Assembly (NCBI GenBank): GCA_022539475.1
Contig: VCMS01000090.1
Location: 1 to 64,000 of the forward strand
Reading direction: 5' to 3'
From: Gracilaria domingensis
Lineage: Eukaryota; Rhodophyta; Florideophyceae; Gracilariales; Gracilariaceae
Length of the DNA: 64,000 nt
Part shown: in pieces, positions 11,521-22,138 of the stretch
Numbering within the stretch: position 1 is the first letter of the stretch
Layout of the letters: the number at the start of each line of letters is the position of its first letter
Translations under genes and position numbers: made by a program
Notes under the pieces: generated by a model
Told to the model about the DNA's origin: nothing
Database searches by the model: none
The model's input: only the letters and a program-made list of their open reading frames with translations

Positions 11521-11550
11521 CTTCGGGAGTTTCCCCTACGGGAGGGGCGC
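11511..11550 (+). promoter_or_regulatory. Candidate -1 frameshift site between gag and pol (A)
   Basis: G AAA AAC (11511-11517, gag codons AAA AAC) is followed at once by the gag stop TGA (11518-11520). A stem CCCCT/AGGGG (11533-11537 with 11543-11547) follows. The pol frame is -1 to gag and open through this point. The spacer of about 15 nt is longer than usual. B and D have the same arrangement. Confidence 0.5.
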
Positions 11551-14500
11551 CTTCCGAGCCGAAGTTGAAGGCGCCCGAGGCGTCACAGCTTCGCTCCCCA
11601 GCTGTTAGAATCCTTTCAAGGATAGCGGCTACAACTGACGTGAGCTCAGAACACCTTTCGGTTCTACGTCGTCCGTGGATACGGTCCCGTAATCTCCGTA
11701 TTCCGGAAAGAGTTCTTGTGATGGCCAAGAGAAACTACAAAGTTTATGCCGATCTTGGCTTGTCTAACCAGTTCATGGTTCGACAGTTGTCTGTGTTGGA
11801 TACAGGAGCTGCACCGAACCTGATTCACCTTGAGTTGGTGCCACCCGCGCTACGGGATGAAATTCGTCATGGTCCAGGTTTGGACATCGCGGATGCCAAC
11901 AATAACCCGTTGCGTACTCTTGGGTACATACCGCTCATGGTACGATTAGGAACCTGTATGGTTAAAGTGGATTTCATGGTTTGCAAAAGCATTGCCGCAC
12001 CGGTGATACTCGGTTGTGACTTTTGTGATCGTTTTGTTGAAGCGATTCGACCTCGAGCTCGAGTTGTTACCATGGATGATGGTTCCGAAATACCGATTGT
12101 AAGGAAACCGCTAAAGAGAGCTACACGCAAGCGCGTCCCGCTCCCTGCTGCACAGGAAGTTCCAACCGTCGACCCGGTATCATCTAAGCTCCATGTGGCT
12201 CATGCCATCGCAATCCCTGCGCAATCCCAAGTTTGGGTCACCATAACTACTAAGCAGTCTGGTCTACGTGTGGTACAACCATTGCCATCATTGTATGATC
12301 AGAAGCAACTCGCTTTGGCGAACGGAGTAATCTCGGTGGAACCCGACAAACCATTCAGAGTTTTGGTCGCCAACTTTGGCACAACCCGCCAGTGGTTAGC
12401 TAAAAACCAAATCCTTGGTACCACTCTCCCACACCCTGCTGCTATCGTACCGACGAAGATACCCGTTGGGGATGTTCTCGGTATAACCGATGCTAAGGAG
12501 GGGGAGGGATCAGCGGAAACCGCTTTTACCGCATCGGTTACCCCGGCGAGCGAAGTTACCGAATCGCTGGCACCCACCGAGGGTAAAGCGTTGCCACCAG
12601 GAACGGAAGATACAGACCCTGTCAAGGAACTGGAACAGTTGAATTTTAATCATGTACCTGAATCTCATAGAGGTAAGCTAAGAGAAATGTTGAGGGAGTT
12701 CACACCCATGTGGGATGGATCCCTCGGGACAATTGGAATCACGGAACACCGTATTGACCTACTTCCAGGTACTAGCCTCATTTCCCAACACCCATACCGG
12801 GCTGGTCTCAAAGCTAGGGAAGAAGAGCAATCTCAGATTGAGAAGATGTTACGCGCTGGCGTCATAGAGGCGGCTCAATCCGCTTGGGCCTCACCCGTGG
12901 TGCTAGTTCCAAAAGCGGACGGATCGTGGCGATTCTGTATTGATTACCGTCGTCTAAATTCGGTCACCGTCAAAGACGTTTATCCCATACCCAGGATGGA
13001 CGAATACATTGACTCGCTTGGGAGTGCTACAGTGTTCACCGCCTTGGATGCCAATTGGGGATACTGGCAAGTTCCGATCCGTGAAAAGGATAAAGACAAA
13101 ACTGCTTTTGTGTGCCACCAAGGTTTGTACCGGTTTAAGCGAATGCCGTTCGGATTAACCAACGCACCGGCTACGTTTCAACGTGCTATCGATATCCTCT
13201 TGGCTCGATTCAAGTGGAAGACCTGCTTGGTGTATCTTGACGATATCATCGTGTTCTCCAATAACCTTGATGACCACTTAACACACGTCCGGGACGTCAT
13301 GAGAGTCCTCAGGGACGCGGGCATCACGCTGAAACTCAAGAAGTGCGAGTTCGTCACAGATTCTGTCAAATACCTAGGGCATATCATTCGACCTGGACAG
13401 CTCTCAGTTGACGCAGTTCGCGTGAAGTCGCTGAAGGAAGCGAAACACCCTACGACACAAACGGAACTCCGCAGTTTTCTGGGTCTTTGTAATGTATATC
13501 GGCGTTTTGTCCCGAACTTCGCAGATATTGCGACCCCCCTTAACCACCTTTTGAGAAAAGGTCAACCAGTTCAACTGGAACCCTAGGCGACGCGGAAGCG
13601 TCTGCCTTTTCGGCATTAATTGACGCAGTAACGTCACCGCCAATCTGGCTTTGCCTAAGCTAGGACTTCCATTCGAAGTAGACACTGACGCCAGTGCACA
13701 CCAGGTTGGTTGCGCCCTGTTTCAGGTCACGGAAGACGGCGTGAGACATCCAATTGGATACTGGTCGCGATCCTTGAACGTACACGAACGTAACTACTCA
13801 GTTTCGGAGAAAGAGTGCTTAGCCGTTGTATGGGCTCTAACTACACTGAGGCCATATCTTATGGGCAACCATTTTACGGTACATACGGACCACTCATCTC
13901 TCCGATGGCTCATGGAAATCTCGGAACCATCAGGACGCTTGATGCGTTGGCGCTTGAGGTTATCGGAGTTCGATTTCACAGTTACGTACAAAAAAGGAAC
14001 GTTGAATCTGCAGGCAGATGCACTCTCCCGCTTGGGGACAGATGCAGAAGCGGCACCAGTTGACAATCTGGACATACCATGCTTTATGGTGGAAGAACAA
14101 GCAGGTTGGGTCGAATCCTTGTCGGATGACATCTGTGACGACATCCTGCTCACTTTTGAGAAGTTGGATCCCTTGACTGGATCTTTTGTACCCATCACTC
14201 CCGAGGAGATGATCCGAGAACAGCAAACGGATGAGTTTTGTACGCGAATTTGCGCTCGTCTCAATGGAGGAGATCGTATACCTTTTCAGGTTAACGATCA
14301 GGGGTACCTGGTTAGGTTGGTCGAAGCGTATACCCAAATTGTGGTCCCATACTCGCTGCAAAACCGTGTGTTGGTCATGACACACTATGTGAAGGTAGGA
14401 GCCCACCCAGGAGGTCGAAAACTATACTTGACCCTGCGTAGGGATTTTTACTGGCCGTCAATGGCATTGGACTGCTACGCAGTACGACGCTCTTGCACCG

Positions 14501-15721
14501 AGTGCGCTAAGAATAACGTGAAACTTCGTAAGTAATCGAAGAAGTTAACGCTGTTCCCAGCACGGTCTCCTTTGGAGTTTATCGCTATCGATATCTTAGG
14601 TGAATTGATCAGAACCGCAAGAGGTAATCGATACCTTCTGGTTATCACCGATCGGTTCTCTAAGTTGGTACGGACAGTCCCGCTGAAACGGATTACGGCC
14701 ACCGTGGTTGCACAAGCTTTTGTCACCCACTGGGTCTTTGTGTACGGTCCACCGGTTCATCTATTATCAGATAACGGTTCACAGTTCACGTCAAAGTTTT
14801 TCCAGGACGTCTGTCGGATCTTGAGTGTCAAGAATTTATTTACGACCACCTACCACCCCCAAACAAATGGTCAGGTAGAACGATTTAACCGTACCATGCT
14901 GAATGCATTAAGATCTTATGTGGCAGATCATCCTCAGGATTGGGGATTTGTATACGGACGCTATTACGTATGCGTACAACACCCAAGTCCACCGGGTAAC
15001 GAAGCTAGCACCTTTTGAGTTGGTATTGTCAAGAGTACCGCCACCGGTTGCAATCGAGGCTCAAGAAACGCTTTCTACGTACCCGTCTGTTGGGTTATAC
15101 AGGAACGCTTGGAAGGATTGGTTAACCAAAATGGTACCGGTCGCTCGCACAGCGATGGATAAGGCGCAGGCCGCTTATAAGCGCAACTTAGATGCGAAGG
15201 TTAAGACCCCATTACCAAAGGTCAAACCAGACGATATGGTATTTCTCCGCAAAGAATACTATAATCCGGAGAAGGAACGCCGCCACAAGCTCTCGCCTAT
15301 CGCGGAAGGACCCTACAAGGTTATTTCCGTCACGGACGATACCGTAGTATTGGATATCAATAATCTCCACGAACGGATATCGTTAGACCGTGTCGCGCTG
15401 GCACCACCACCCTACGTTCACGTTAACACCCAACTGGGTGAAGCTACAGGGGACGAACAGGTCGTATCTTCGCGCCCTGCGACTCTCCGCCCTGATCGCG
15501 GCTTATCGGATCTACCGAAGTCAGAATCACCCACGCGGGTAGCACAACCCGTTGCGGGAGACGAAGAGGAAAACTCAACTAGAGTTGACCCCCCACCGGA
15601 CGTCGTGGCTCCCGTGCCACCGCTAAGGAGGGGAGGAAAGTACGGAACCCGTTACACCGGCGTCGCACGGTCACACTCTGTCGCAAGGTACCGCCACCAA
15701 TCTCGCGGTCCTTACCGATAG
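11521..15721 (+). pseudogene. pol: Pol of element A: protease, RT, RNase H, integrase
   Basis: The frame is -1 to gag. Domains in order: retropepsin (LDTGAAPNLI, about 11795-11825), RT (WRFCIDYRRLN near 12930, active site YLDD near 13233-13244), RNase H (DTDASAHQVGCALF near 13681), the integrase HHCC finger (about 14380-14510), the DDE core (AIDILGE near 14585, SDNGSQF near 14769, GQVERFNRT near 14872) and the integrase C-terminus up to about 15420, then a Pro/Thr/Glu-rich tail. Lesions: a one-base loss near 13584 that creates a TAG, TAA at 14533-14535, a one-base gain near 14940 and a TAG at 15719. All catalytic residues I can place are normal. The chromodomain lies about 940 bp further on as a separate frame. 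Confidence 0.9.
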
Positions 15722-16663
15722 CGTTGTGGTGCGCCGAGGCGCTGTACCTCGTGGTGATACTCCGTCGAGTTCGTTGAGCAATGCGCTGGAAACGACACGA
15801 CCCACCCAGGGGGTACACACCGCTGTGGATAACGTAACCCCGTCGGGAACACCACAACTGAGTGAGGTCACCACCCGCAGAGCGGAGAAGACAGTATCTG
15901 TAGACCCGGGCTTCCCGGAGAACGCAGAGCCGCAAGCGGTAGATCAGCTCAATGTTACCGACCGGTGTTAACCACGCCGTGGTATGAGGAAACGAGAAGT
16001 CGTACTTACCCGCGTATTATATGGGAAAACAACCTTGGAAAGGTGAAGTACGAAGTACGAGTTTGGAAACCGTCGATGGTGCACCCACGCCGCGTGGCAG
16101 AGGACTCATGACACACCCAAGTGGAGAGTAACACGTTGTGTGACGTGGTGACGTATGAAAAGCACCGCCGACGCGGGAACGGCTGACAGTAAGTCGCGTG
16201 CGCGAGTACCACACGTGCACGGTGCACGATGTACGGTCGCCAACCGTAGGCGAACGGACACCTGTTAGGGTAACTCGTGGCTCACACGTGCCATCGCCTG
16301 GCCAACCAGAAGGCCGCGATATGCACCGTGATTGGTCAATCCGCCTCCATGGCGCACGAGCGAGACCCTGCCCGTTCTCCGTCGCACGGACGATCCTTCT
16401 GGATAGCAAGAGGGAGCTCAGAATCCCGAAGCTACCGTTGGACGGTTGGAAGCTCAACCAAAACGAGCCGAAGCTCGTCAGACTCAAGAAGGAGAGTACT
16501 TCAAGAAGAACCTTTCAGGTTGAAGATTGGACGCTCCTGGCGTAAGTTGTAGTTGTCGCGCAGCGAGGAACTCCTAGTGAGTCGTGACTGGTTAAGTCCA
16601 AGAGGAACACCTCTAGAGGTTAGCCGGCCACCACCTCGCCACCCTCGAAGGTACGAAACCACA

Positions 16664-16905
16664 ATGGGTGAAGGAGAGCAGTCAAACACCGAGGTGTATC
16701 CGCAGGAATACGTGATCGAACGTATCGTACGTCATGTTGTAGACCCAATGGGACGGTACTGTACCAAGTGCGATGGTATGGCTACTCCGCCGAGGAGGAC
16801 ACCATGGAGCCGGTCGAGCACCTACCTAGGTCGAAGATCGTTTCATACCACCGTCGCACTCGGTCAGCCTTGCCGTCCAACCTGGACCAAGCCCAGGTGG
16901 GATAA
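16664..16905 (+). pseudogene. Chromodomain frame of element A (frameshifted)
   Basis: ATG at 16664 (MGEGEQSNTEVYPQEY) opens a chromodomain whose first strand is IERIVRHVV. Near 16757 the reading must shift by one base to continue into YQVRWYGY and EPVEHLPRSKIV, ending at TAA 16903-16905. The fold binds methylated histone tails in other chromoviruses and steers integration. Here it is separated from integrase by stops but starts with its own ATG, as in element C. Confidence 0.75.
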
Positions 16906-17366
16906 GACCGTTCCCGGTGAGGAGCTTTCAACTATACCGCGATGCGGAAGACTCAGAATGGAGAGTTGAGCCCTTCTGTGTGGGGATGAATGAAGGAAGA
17001 AGACAATGAGCGGTGAAGACGTTAACTAGAGGAAGTGAGAAGAAAGAAAAAGAGGACATACGCGAGAATGCCGGTTGTACGATTTAAAAACGGTTAGAGT
17101 AGAAGAAGCACCAAAGAAGTGAAGTACACTTGTGAACACAGTGTGAAGTGAGAAGTAATCGAGAAGATCGATCAAGTTGTGAGAACAGGACAAAGGTGAA
17201 GGGAAAGTTAACCACTAGATGGTTTTACTGTTTCTATCTTATACTAAGGACCAAGTGCCTCCGCCCTGCGGTCATCTTAACACCCCGATGAGGGACGTGG
17301 CATACCGCTCGCTTACCGAGGGAACCCTTGCGAAGGGTGCGGAATGGCGTAAGCCAGTATCCTGCC
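16906..17366 (+). other. 3' non-coding part of element A, before the gap
   Basis: The plus strand is purine-rich (AGAAGAAAGAAAAAGAGG near 17040) with no recognisable coding. In C the antisense gene would end about 390 bp after the chromodomain, but no such protein can be read here before the gap. Confidence 0.5.
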
Positions 17367-17423
17367 NNNNNNNNNNNNNNNNNNNNNNNNNNNNNNNNNN
17401 NNNNNNNNNNNNNNNNNNNNNNN
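17367..17423. other. Assembly gap (57 N)
   Basis: The run of N joins the 3' region of element A (plus strand) to the pol gene of element B (minus strand). The 3' end of A, the rest of B and the 5' half of C are all missing, so the true gap is probably far longer than 57 bases. Confidence 0.95.
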
Positions 17424-18842
17424 AGCTGGCTGCAATTACGTCGGCACGTAGCATCTTCTCGACTTGAGACTTTTCTTCTTCCCGCGATTTCGGGCCTGCC
17501 CGATACGGGTGTTGCGCGATTGGGCGAGTATCTGGGAGCAGATCAATACGTTGCTCCGTAATTCCAATTGTTCCAAGAGAACCGTCCCACATGGGAGTAA
17601 ATTCTCTGAGCATGTCTCGCAAATTCTCTCGATGAGACGCTGGGACATGGTCCAGATTCAACTTCTCTAATTCCTCAACAGGATTCGTCTGTTCTCTGCC
17701 AGGGGGTAGCGCTGATTTAACCGGAATGAACGGTCGTTCGTGGCCCGAATTAACTAGATTCACCTCTTCAGTAGCGACTGCTTCCGGTACGGCGAAGTTT
17801 CCATTTCTGGAGAAATCCGACAAAACGGAGTTTCCAGGACGCACCTCCCCCTCCTTGGCTTCGGGCACACCGAGAACCTCGGAAGTTGGGATTCTCGTCT
17901 GTACGAGCGCCTTCGGATGCGGCAGGACCGACCCCAGTACCTGGTGTTTGACTAGCCACTGAGTGGTTTTGCCAAAGTTGGCAACCAGTACCTTGAAAGG
18001 TTGATCGGGCTCGATAGAAACAACACCATTAGCTAAAGCGAGCTGTCGCTGATAGTATAACGATGAAGACGGTTGAACTAGTCGAATTCTACGTTGTTTG
18101 AAGACGCACTGCACCCATACCTGGGATTCCGGCGGGATTGAAACGGATTTCGCTATGCGAAGCTTTGTTGATTTCGGATCCACGTTTGGAACCTCCTGAG
18201 CCACAGGTAATGGAACGCGCTTCCGGATTGCGCGCCTCAACGGCTTCCGAACGATCGGAATGGTTGTACCGTCTTCCATTTCCACGGTTTTCGCCCTTGG
18301 GCGTATCGCTTCGACAAAGCGGTCGCAAAAATCACAACCGAGTATAACCGATGCAGCGAGTGAATCGCAGACAACAAATTCAAGTTTCACCACGTAGGTG
18401 ACAAGTCTCACTGTGAGAGTTAAGTAACTAACCGTGCGCAACGGGTTATGGTTCGCGTCAGCGATATCCAAGCCTGGACCATAGCGAACGAATTCCCGAA
18501 GTGCCGGGGGCACTAACGAAGAGTGAATAAGATTTGGCGCAGCGCCCGTGTCCAACACGGACAGTTGACGAACCATAAACTGGTGTGATAAGCCGAGGTC
18601 GGCGTAAACCTTATAATTCCTCTTGGCCATCACAAGGACTCTATCCGGGTTACGGAAATTTCGGGACCGTACCCACGGACGACGGAGAACCGTTAAAAGC
18701 TCTGAGTCCACGTCGGATTGAGCCATCTTCCTCGTAAGGATCTTCCTTTTAAGGAAAGTGACCGGGGAGCGAAGCGGCGGCGCCTCGGGCGTCTCCGACT
18801 TCAGCTCAGGAGACGCCCCTCTCGCAGGGGGAACTCCCAAGT
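17424..18842 (-). CDS. pol: Pol of element B, N-terminal part (protease, start of RT)
   Basis: The frame is -1 to gag and starts by frameshift, not at an ATG. It runs through a Pro-rich linker, the retropepsin (AKRNYKVYADLG, then LDTGAAPNLI), the pre-RT connector (EFTPMWDGSLGTIGITEQRI) and stops in the first RT helix (EKMLRADVI) at the gap. No lesion is visible. The last 140 bases (17424-17565) repeat the start of C pol (22139-22280) in the opposite direction with a handful of differences, because B and C are copies of one family. It would cleave the polyprotein and copy the RNA if complete. Confidence 0.85.
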
Positions 18843-18852
18843 TTAGTTTTTC
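18816..18852 (-). promoter_or_regulatory. Candidate -1 frameshift site between gag and pol (B)
   Basis: On the minus strand G AAA AAC (18852-18846) is followed at once by the gag stop TAA (18845-18843). A stem CCCCT/AGGGG follows (18830-18826 with 18820-18816). Pol is open in the -1 frame. Confidence 0.5.
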
Positions 18853-20939
18853 TGGGCGGGGTTGGCCGGCGACGGCAAACTCTGCTCAGAGTGGGAAACA
18901 GAATTCCCGGGTTCGGGGTTGGTCGCAGTCATCTGCTCGGTCGCATTCCGAGTTTCGTCTACGCGAACGTTCTTTCCTGTACCAGGGTTGCCAAACATGT
19001 CCTTCTGCGCTTCATAATTCTTACTCGGTACACGAGCCTTGTCAGCTGATGACAGAGATTCATACCATCCGATAATTTTCGGTAACTCCCGAGCGGGAAA
19101 CATGCACACAGATGCGATATGACCGTGTCGGTAACAAATGTGACAGATGGTCGTCACCGACTTATCGAAAGATCGATTACCATCTGGCCGTCGTTGCGGT
19201 TGTGCATTCACCCATCCTGGGCGTGAGAAACGGCTTCCGTTATTCGCATAAGCGAGTGGAGCGGCCTGTACCCGTGTTCCTCCCATATAGAGTGCGGGGT
19301 CACCTTCCGAGGTCGGAGTCGACGACGACGGAATGTCAGAGGACCCGTACGAATCGGGAGCACTTCCAACGAAGTGGACGTTATCCAGATCCGGGTTCAC
19401 GGAGTTTCCACGTTCCAAGGAAAGAGATGGGGATGACTCGTTGACGAGGAACGCCCTTGAGCGACGGGGTTTCGGCGGGCGCCGAGCACGGAGGACTTCG
19501 CCTTCAGCCTGGGCGTACTGGACCAATTCCAGATATGTAATCCTACGTTTCTCTTCGCGATATCGCGCCACCAAAGCCTTGATAGAAGGGTCCAACCCAT
19601 CCACGAACATCGTGCATCTCTCCTGAGCGGAGTACACATTCCCACAGCGATGAAACGCTTTATTCAACCGGGTTGAGTAAACCGTTTCGGTCTCTTCAGT
19701 CTTCTGTTTAGTATCTCGCAGAGCGAGCGTCGCGTTGTGAATCGCGCTTCCTGTTGCATAGGATCTCAGGAGGTATTGGACCGCTTCCGGCCAACAACTG
19801 ACACCTCCCTCAGATGCACGGGACGACCCTCGGACCGAGTTAAACTGATCTTCAGCCATCCCTGACAGAAAATAGGGTAAAACGAGAAACGCTTGCGCCT
19901 CGTTCATACCGAGAATGTCGGCTTCCTGCACAAAGCGGACCAAGAATTCCAATACCAGAATCGGATCTTCGCCATCGAATTTCTTCGTAAAGACGATATT
20001 CAGTCTTCTGATGTGATCCTTCACCTTGCCGGTGCTTCGCGAGGTGCGACGTGACGATGAATCGTCTAATCGGTAATAACGATACGATAACAGCTTCCTG
20101 TAGAGGAGATTCGTTGGTTTCAACTCCTTGAGTCCAAGATGACGTCTACCTTTCTCGCGAGAGCGAATCACTCCTTGAGTGGCATATGTCGCCTTCGACT
20201 TCGTTCCGCGGGATGGACTCCCATACCGTTCTCGGTCTCCCTCACTGTCCGAAGAACTGGATGACGTAGATTTCGCAGAGCGAACGCTAGAATTGGAACT
20301 AGACGAATCCGAGTCGTAACGGAGTTCCTTTTTGGATCGTCGATTTCCGTGATGCGGAGTATGGCGTGCCGAGCGCCTAGAGGCTTCTTCCTTAGCATCC
20401 TTCGCATCAGATGCGTTATCCATCCGGATGATCTCTTCGAGAGTAGACAACCGAGTGGTTAGGCGATCGATTTCAGCTCGATGCTCCTGAATAGAGGAAT
20501 GGTAAGCTTGAACAAAAGCGGCTGGTGCACCCAGACTTTCCAAAATGGAATTCACGTCTTGACGTAAGACACGAATGTCATTGGTCGGATCTCCGATTTC
20601 AGCTTGGTCAAGCTTCCGTCTGAGATACTGCAGATTCTCGAACAACGAGTTTTGCGCGAGCTGACTGACACGCAGTTGAGCCTCGAGATACGAGTATCCA
20701 GGGGTTTCAACCACATCGTCTGGTCTCTCCGTGGCCGGAGTACCCGTAACGGGCGGAGCTCCTGCCGTAGAAGCGGCCATCGGACCCGACGTGACTGACG
20801 AAGCTCTCCGGGGTTCCGGGACCTGTTCATTGTCAGGCGACCTTGGGGGTACGGAGGCGCGAGAACGCGGAGGCCTTGGCGGAGGCACACCAGCATCTCT
20901 GGCCACACCGTTTCGAGGGTTCGGCGCAGGTGGCGCCAT
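18843..20939 (-). CDS. gag: Gag of element B (intact, 698 aa)
   Basis: The ATG at 20939 (MAPPAPNPRNGVARD) is the first in frame; the frame opens slightly upstream without ATG. It forms the particle that packages element RNA. The N-terminal 110 residues are Pro/Arg-rich and disordered. They are followed by a helical region (SYLEAQLRVSQLAQ, RQDVNSILESLG), a Ser-rich charged block, the capsid part (YRKLLSYRYYRLDD, CWPEAVQYLLRSYATG, AFHRCGNVYSAQERCTMFVD) and a CX2CX4HX4C zinc knuckle (CHICYRHGHIASVC). It aligns along its length with the gags of A and D. The tail ends PAQKN at the frameshift site. It is the only lesion-free gag in the window. Confidence 0.9.
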   Translation of the reverse strand: MAPPAPNPRNGVARDAGVPPPRPPRSRASVPPRSPDNEQVPEPRRASSVTSGPMAASTAGAPPVTGTPATERPDDVVETPGYSYLEAQLRVSQLAQNSLFENLQYLRRKLDQAEIGDPTNDIRVLRQDVNSILESLGAPAAFVQAYHSSIQEHRAEIDRLTTRLSTLEEIIRMDNASDAKDAKEEASRRSARHTPHHGNRRSKKELRYDSDSSSSNSSVRSAKSTSSSSSDSEGDRERYGSPSRGTKSKATYATQGVIRSREKGRRHLGLKELKPTNLLYRKLLSYRYYRLDDSSSRRTSRSTGKVKDHIRRLNIVFTKKFDGEDPILVLEFLVRFVQEADILGMNEAQAFLVLPYFLSGMAEDQFNSVRGSSRASEGGVSCWPEAVQYLLRSYATGSAIHNATLALRDTKQKTEETETVYSTRLNKAFHRCGNVYSAQERCTMFVDGLDPSIKALVARYREEKRRITYLELVQYAQAEGEVLRARRPPKPRRSRAFLVNESSPSLSLERGNSVNPDLDNVHFVGSAPDSYGSSDIPSSSTPTSEGDPALYMGGTRVQAAPLAYANNGSRFSRPGWVNAQPQRRPDGNRSFDKSVTTICHICYRHGHIASVCMFPARELPKIIGWYESLSSADKARVPSKNYEAQKDMFGNPGTGKNVRVDETRNATEQMTATNPEPGNSVSHSEQSLPSPANPAQKN

Positions 20940-21136
20940 ACCGGGCCACCGTGTACCGAACAGCGGTAAGATCAAATTAACAACGAGAGGTCTCGATACT
21001 CTAAAGAGTAAGTAACGAGCAACAAATAAAACACTCTAGAGAGTCCACTGTTCCACAGTAGCTTCCCAAAAACCAATTGATCACTAATCGTGAGACTCCT
21101 CGACAAGAACGAGAACGAAAGAAAGATTCCAACCCG

Positions 21137-21154
21137 TTCTAAGTCGGGAGACCA
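21137..21154 (-). other. Candidate primer-binding site of element B
   Basis: TGGTCTCCCGACTTAGAA on the minus strand starts two bases after the LTR and differs from the copy in A by one base. Confidence 0.45.
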
Positions 21155-21156
21155 CT

Positions 21157-22137
21157 TGTGGAGCGAACCCCAGCGATGGGATCGTCTCTCAAGGCGTTCG
21201 AGTCCTTGCCCTCTAGACGAGGTGAACTCAGTGGTGAGCCCTCCGAACACGGATAGTGCGGGTGTAAGACCGCCCGTGGTACGGGATAAAATTACGGAGG
21301 TTGAGGGGTGAACGGGCCTGATCCAGGAATCCGGCGAAAAGTGACGGAATGGTCGAGGAGGAAGAGTACCGTAGAGCGGTGTAAGCCCTAGGCAAAAGGG
21401 GAGAAAGAAGGGAAATAGAGGAGGAAAAGAGAGGAATCCCGCGGCGGGACGTGCGGAAAGCGGCAACAGACCCGGCGCCGGGAGACGACGATGTGTATTA
21501 AGCCCACGCGGCACAACTCTATACAGAGACGGAAACGCTACCAATTGTGGTGAAAGCAGTACAACTGCACAAATAAGAAACAAGAACAGTCCGAAGACAC
21601 GGAATAAAACAGCCCGAGGGCAAGGCCACAATGGTCAGTATTGCCTGAATAATCCCGAGGGATGAAGCTGAGTCGTACCGTACGCGGTGTTTCTCCGGAG
21701 GGAGTTGTACACTTCGCGATGGCGAAACAGTTCAGAGCCGAACTCGGTTACCCTTTACTGAGGGGCGGAGGTGGCCGCGAGGTCACCTCCTTATATCGTA
21801 ACCGATTACTTAGTTAAACTAAATTAAATAAATAAAGTGCACGCTTGTGCAGATCCACACACGTGGAAGGTGTGCAACCCGCGGCAGCGGCCAGTAAATT
21901 ATTCGACAATCATAACAAAACATATGTGAACACACCCATTCCTATACACGCGTACACGCGACCAATACTCATCCGCGCCACGTCATGGCCGAACCCTCAG
22001 GGTGCCATACCTCAATGTGGCCAGAAGGTATCCCATCAGTGGGCCAATATTCATACCTTCCGAGTACCCGGAACCATCCTTACCAGGGGTTTATGAAAAC
22101 AATCCCCGTGTATCGGACAAGCACGTTTTGCTCTACA
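21157..22137 (-). repeat. 5' LTR of element B (981 bp)
   Basis: On the minus strand it starts TGTAGAGCAAAACGTGC and ends GCTCCACA. It is nearly identical to the 3' LTR of C (40582-41562), also 981 bp, with scattered substitutions. A TATA-like TATAAGG lies at the matching place. Confidence 0.9.
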
Positions 22138-22138
22138 C

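Larger units (their letters stand above)
8233..17366 (+). mobile_element. Ty3/gypsy chromovirus, element A (3' end lost in gap)
   Basis: The order is 5' LTR (8233-9206), candidate primer site (9210-9227), gag (9451-11520), pol in the -1 frame (from about 11512) and a chromodomain frame (16664-16905). The sequence after 16905 has no recognisable gene and runs into the gap, so any antisense gene and the 3' LTR are not visible. Gag has one in-frame stop; pol has two stops and at least two frameshifts; the chromodomain has one frameshift. The element is dead. It belongs to a family distinct from B/C and D/E. Confidence 0.9.
17424..22137 (-). mobile_element. Ty3/gypsy chromovirus, element B (5' part)
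   Basis: On the minus strand: 5' LTR (22137 to 21157), leader, intact gag (20939 to 18843) and pol up to the start of RT (17424, at the gap). Everything visible is open, so B may be young. Its LTR tip (TGTAGAGC at 22137) abuts the plus-strand pol of C exactly, as an integration would leave. The predicted target duplication is 22138-22142, but its partner is hidden in the gap. Confidence 0.85.

Noticed and set aside
17272-17366. C-terminal end of an antisense gene in element A
   Set aside because: The minus-strand readings before the gap do not resemble the ends of the C or E genes, and only about 95 bases are available.
17424-22137. The inverted block could be a contig placed in the wrong orientation
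   Set aside because: The right junction falls exactly at the LTR tip (TGTAGAGC), which integration produces and a random contig end would not. The repeated 140 bases also differ at several sites, as two copies would. It is kept only as an alternative.
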